Origin: an uncultured Steroidobacter sp.
GTDB taxonomy: Bacteria > Pseudomonadota > Gammaproteobacteria > Steroidobacterales > Steroidobacteraceae
Reading direction: 5' to 3'
NCBI GenBank assembly: GCA_938008435.1
Contig: CALLKK010000003.1
Span: 41,692 to 105,691, forward strand
Length of the DNA stretch: 64,000 nucleotides
Position numbers and translations under genes: made by a program. The notes under the pieces were generated by a model. The model saw nothing but the letters and a program-made list of their open reading frames with translations. It was not told the DNA's origin and made no database searches. This document shows, piece after piece, positions 62,522-64,000 of the stretch. The number at the start of each line of letters is the position of its first letter. The stretch's first letter is position 1.

Positions 62522-62803
62522 TCAATCGTCGTCGCGCTCTTCCCTGAGAATGCGGCCGTCCTTCGGATCGAGCTTCACCTCCACGCGAATACCCTGCGGC
62601 GAAATCGCTTCCGCCTCCCAAACACCGTCGTCCTTCTCGACATCTTCGATGTTGGTATAGCCGAGCGACTCGAGCTTCTGCACGATCTCGACCAGCGTCA
62701 GCTCGGTTTTCGCATCCGCCAGCTGCGCAACAGCAAGACCGGATGCGCCCGCCATACCCAACGCCAAAGCCGCAAGCGCTACAAGTGTCGTCTTCATCTT
62801 CAT
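62522..62803 (-). CDS. secreted PepSY-domain protein
   Basis: A 93-residue protein with signal peptide (ends SGLAVAQ) and one PepSY domain: LTLVEIVQKLESLGYTNIEDVEKDDGVWEAEAISPQGIRVEVKLDPKDGRILREER. PepSY proteins are thought to bind or inhibit peptidases or sense envelope conditions. AGGAG is 8 bases before the ATG at 62803. It is divergent from a second PepSY gene across 125 bp. Confidence 0.9.
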   Translation of the reverse strand: MKMKTTLVALAALALGMAGASGLAVAQLADAKTELTLVEIVQKLESLGYTNIEDVEKDDGVWEAEAISPQGIRVEVKLDPKDGRILREERDDD

Positions 62804-62928
62804 TGCAAAAACTCCTCGATTGATGGACCTGCCTCAGCAGTCGAGCGAGAGCTTTACATGCAGGCCATTAACCGGTTGTGAGCGCGCGATTCACGATTCG
62901 TTAACGACTGAATCGGCAGAATCTACGC

Positions 62929-63261
62929 ATGCTCCGTATCGTCCAATTACTCGTTATTACCGCCTTGCTGCTCGGTACGTTCGCCGGCATCCGTGCCGAC
63001 GATGTCGGGCCTGAGGAAGCGCGTCGCGCCGTGGCTCGCGGGGAGCTTCGACCGCTCTCCGAGATCCTCGCCGCTGCCCTAAAGGAGTCCGGCGGCAAGG
63101 TGATCGAGGTCGAGCTCGAACGCAAACGCTCGGGCCGGTACATTTACGAAATCGAGATCCTGACGGACCAAGGCCGCGTCATCGAAGTGGAGTACGATGG
63201 TCGTACCGGTCAACGGCTTTCGGTCGAAGAAGAAGACGATGACGACGACGATGACGACTGA
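62929..63261 (+). CDS. secreted PepSY-like protein with poly-Asp tail
   Basis: A 110-residue protein with signal peptide (LLVITALLLGTFAGIRA) and a PepSY-like domain (LSEILAAALKESGGKVIEVELERK...VIEVEYDGRTGQRLSVEEE) ending in eight consecutive Asp residues. The acidic tail could bind calcium or other cations. It overlaps the response regulator by TGATG, so it belongs to the same operon and may be part of its sensing pathway. Confidence 0.88.
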   Translation: MLRIVQLLVITALLLGTFAGIRADDVGPEEARRAVARGELRPLSEILAAALKESGGKVIEVELERKRSGRYIYEIEILTDQGRVIEVEYDGRTGQRLSVEEEDDDDDDDD

Positions 63262-63545
63262 TGCGCATCCTGCTCGCAGAAGATGAGCCCAAGCTCGCCG
63301 AACGCATCGCCGCCCGCCTGACGGAGGCCGGCTTCGTCGTCGATGTTGCGCACGACGGTCCACGCGCGCAGTTCTTGGGTTCTAGCGAGACCTACGATGC
63401 CATCGTGCTCGATCTCGGCTTGCCCAAGATGGACGGCTTGTCGGTGCTCGAATCGTGGCGCGCCGCCGGAATTCGCACGCCCGTCCTGATCCTCACTGCA
63501 CGCAGCCGCTGGCACGAGAAGCTCGCCGGTTTCAACGCCGGCGCC
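63261..63545 (+). pseudogene. OmpR-type response regulator truncated within the receiver domain
   Basis: The first 95 codons are a normal receiver: MRILLAEDEPKLAERIAARL, phosphoacceptor Asp51 in VLDLGLPKMDGL, LILTARSRWHEKLAGFNAGA. QseB/PmrA relatives continue with DDYL-KPF and a winged-helix DNA-binding domain. Here, after FNAGA, the frame turns into Ala/Gly/Pro-rich low complexity and then sequence that is clearly the complement of another gene. The frame stays open to the window end but does not look like protein. Either the gene is broken by an insertion or the assembly changes source here. Confidence 0.75.
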
Positions 63546-63809
63546 GGAGCCGCTCCCGCCGGAGCCGCTCCCGCCGGAGCCGCTTCCGCCGGCGCCGCCC
63601 CGGCCGGACTCCGCCCCCGCCGAACCGCCGGCCTCCGCTGCAACGCCGCTCCCCTTCCCGCCGCCGGCCGCGGCCGATTCGGACGTCCGCCCCCGGTCTC
63701 CATCCCCGTTCGCCCAAACACTCCATGCGGCGACGATCAAAATCCCGCCCAGCAGCAGCGCATTCCAAAGCAGCAGCCGTCTGCGGCGGGCTTTTCTTTT
63801 TCTACGCAT
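63545..63809 (-). CDS. 5' part of membrane-anchored Gly/Ser-rich protein, truncated at junction
   Basis: About 88 codons from an ATG at 63809 with GGAG 6 bases upstream: a basic start (MRRKRKARRRR), one transmembrane helix (LLLWNALLLGGILIVAAW) and a Gly/Ser/Ala-rich linker (GGSGSGGSGSGG type). The frame then enters the complement of the response regulator, so the real C-terminal domain is missing. Style and its TATAAT promoter look more like a Gram-positive (Paenibacillus-like) gene than its neighbours; that attribution is a guess. Confidence 0.5.
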
Positions 63810-63866
63810 TGTCTCCGTTCTCGATTGACGCACCGCCGTCTCCCCCGCACGAATCTCCATCGGCCT

Positions 63867-63872
63867 ATTATA
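63867..63872 (-). promoter_or_regulatory. TATAAT -10 element of truncated membrane gene
   Basis: A perfect TATAAT on the minus strand, 57 bases upstream of the ATG at 63809, preceded by a 10-bp inverted repeat (GGCGCAGGCA/TGCCTGCGCC at 63886-63914). A consensus -35 is not clear. Confidence 0.45.
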
Positions 63873-64000
63873 ACACGGCTTCCCCGGCGCAGGCAGGGGG
63901 AAATTGCCTGCGCCCTGCGGCCCCAAGCGGCATCGCCGCAACGACATGCCGCAATCGCTTTCATTACCGGCGCACCAGGACAGGCGGCGCGGAACGGCCG

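Noticed and set aside
63546..64000. Continuation of the response regulator frame to the window end.
   Set aside because: Open but low-complexity and Arg/Pro-rich, with no effector domain; it is the complement of another gene.

Overview
The window looks like chromosome of a high-GC, aerobic to microaerophilic Gram-negative bacterium, most likely a gammaproteobacterium. It carries a complete cbb3 oxidase operon, Rnk and DksA-type regulators, a PBP1C/alpha-2-macroglobulin pair, a TonB-dependent receptor, and both type I and two-partner secretion. A Steroidobacter/Nevskia/Xanthomonad-like relative is a guess from gene content and from the heptamer intergenic repeats; no rRNA or tRNA gene is visible to settle it.

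Layout. 1-3.2 kb: a truncated PAS histidine kinase, a DksA/TraR-like zinc-finger protein, and a FixL/FixJ-style kinase and regulator pair. 3.3-9 kb: a phosphoketolase facing a transaldolase and an unusual 601-residue acetate kinase fused to a PduL-type phosphotransacylase, together a complete acetyl-phosphate module. 9.1-12.8 kb: a SulP transporter, a lipoprotein cytochrome c and a beta-CASP metallo-beta-lactamase ribonuclease. 13.1-22 kb: ccoNOQP, a small membrane gene, ccoG, ccoI, ccoS and a SafE/DsbD_2-like membrane protein; ccoH is not found in its usual place. 22-25.5 kb: an OB-fold periplasmic protein, rnk, hemN and a candidate structured small RNA. These 25 kb read as a low-oxygen energy island: high-affinity respiration, oxygen-independent haem synthesis and fermentative ATP from acetyl phosphate, next to two-component control.

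25.7-47.5 kb is a mosaic of single genes and short operons: SirB2-like protein, divergent Nramp-like transporter, TonB receptor, glutaredoxin-like protein, AGCS symporter, a two-catalytic-domain esterase, a DUF1496-like protein, SDR, DHA2 efflux pump, pbpC with alpha-2-macroglobulin, and a VOC protein. Most gaps here hold one recurring composite intergenic repeat built from 7-bp tandem units (GTAGCCY, CCAGAGC, CTGGAGR, CTACAGY) in a largely fixed order around variable hairpins.

47.8-60.2 kb is a cell-surface block: a three-gene type I secretion system (TolC, LapB-like ABC protein, HlyD) divergent from an FhaC-like transporter and its 1785-residue adhesin with a TPS domain, about 20 GLUG repeats and five YDG repeats. 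60.3-63.5 kb: an M49-like metallopeptidase lipoprotein with an EF-hand, two divergent PepSY proteins and a response regulator. The regulator breaks off in mid-domain near 63,545. The last ~450 bp carry an unrelated gene start on the minus strand with a different style of sequence, so the right edge may be a chimeric join or a recent insertion.
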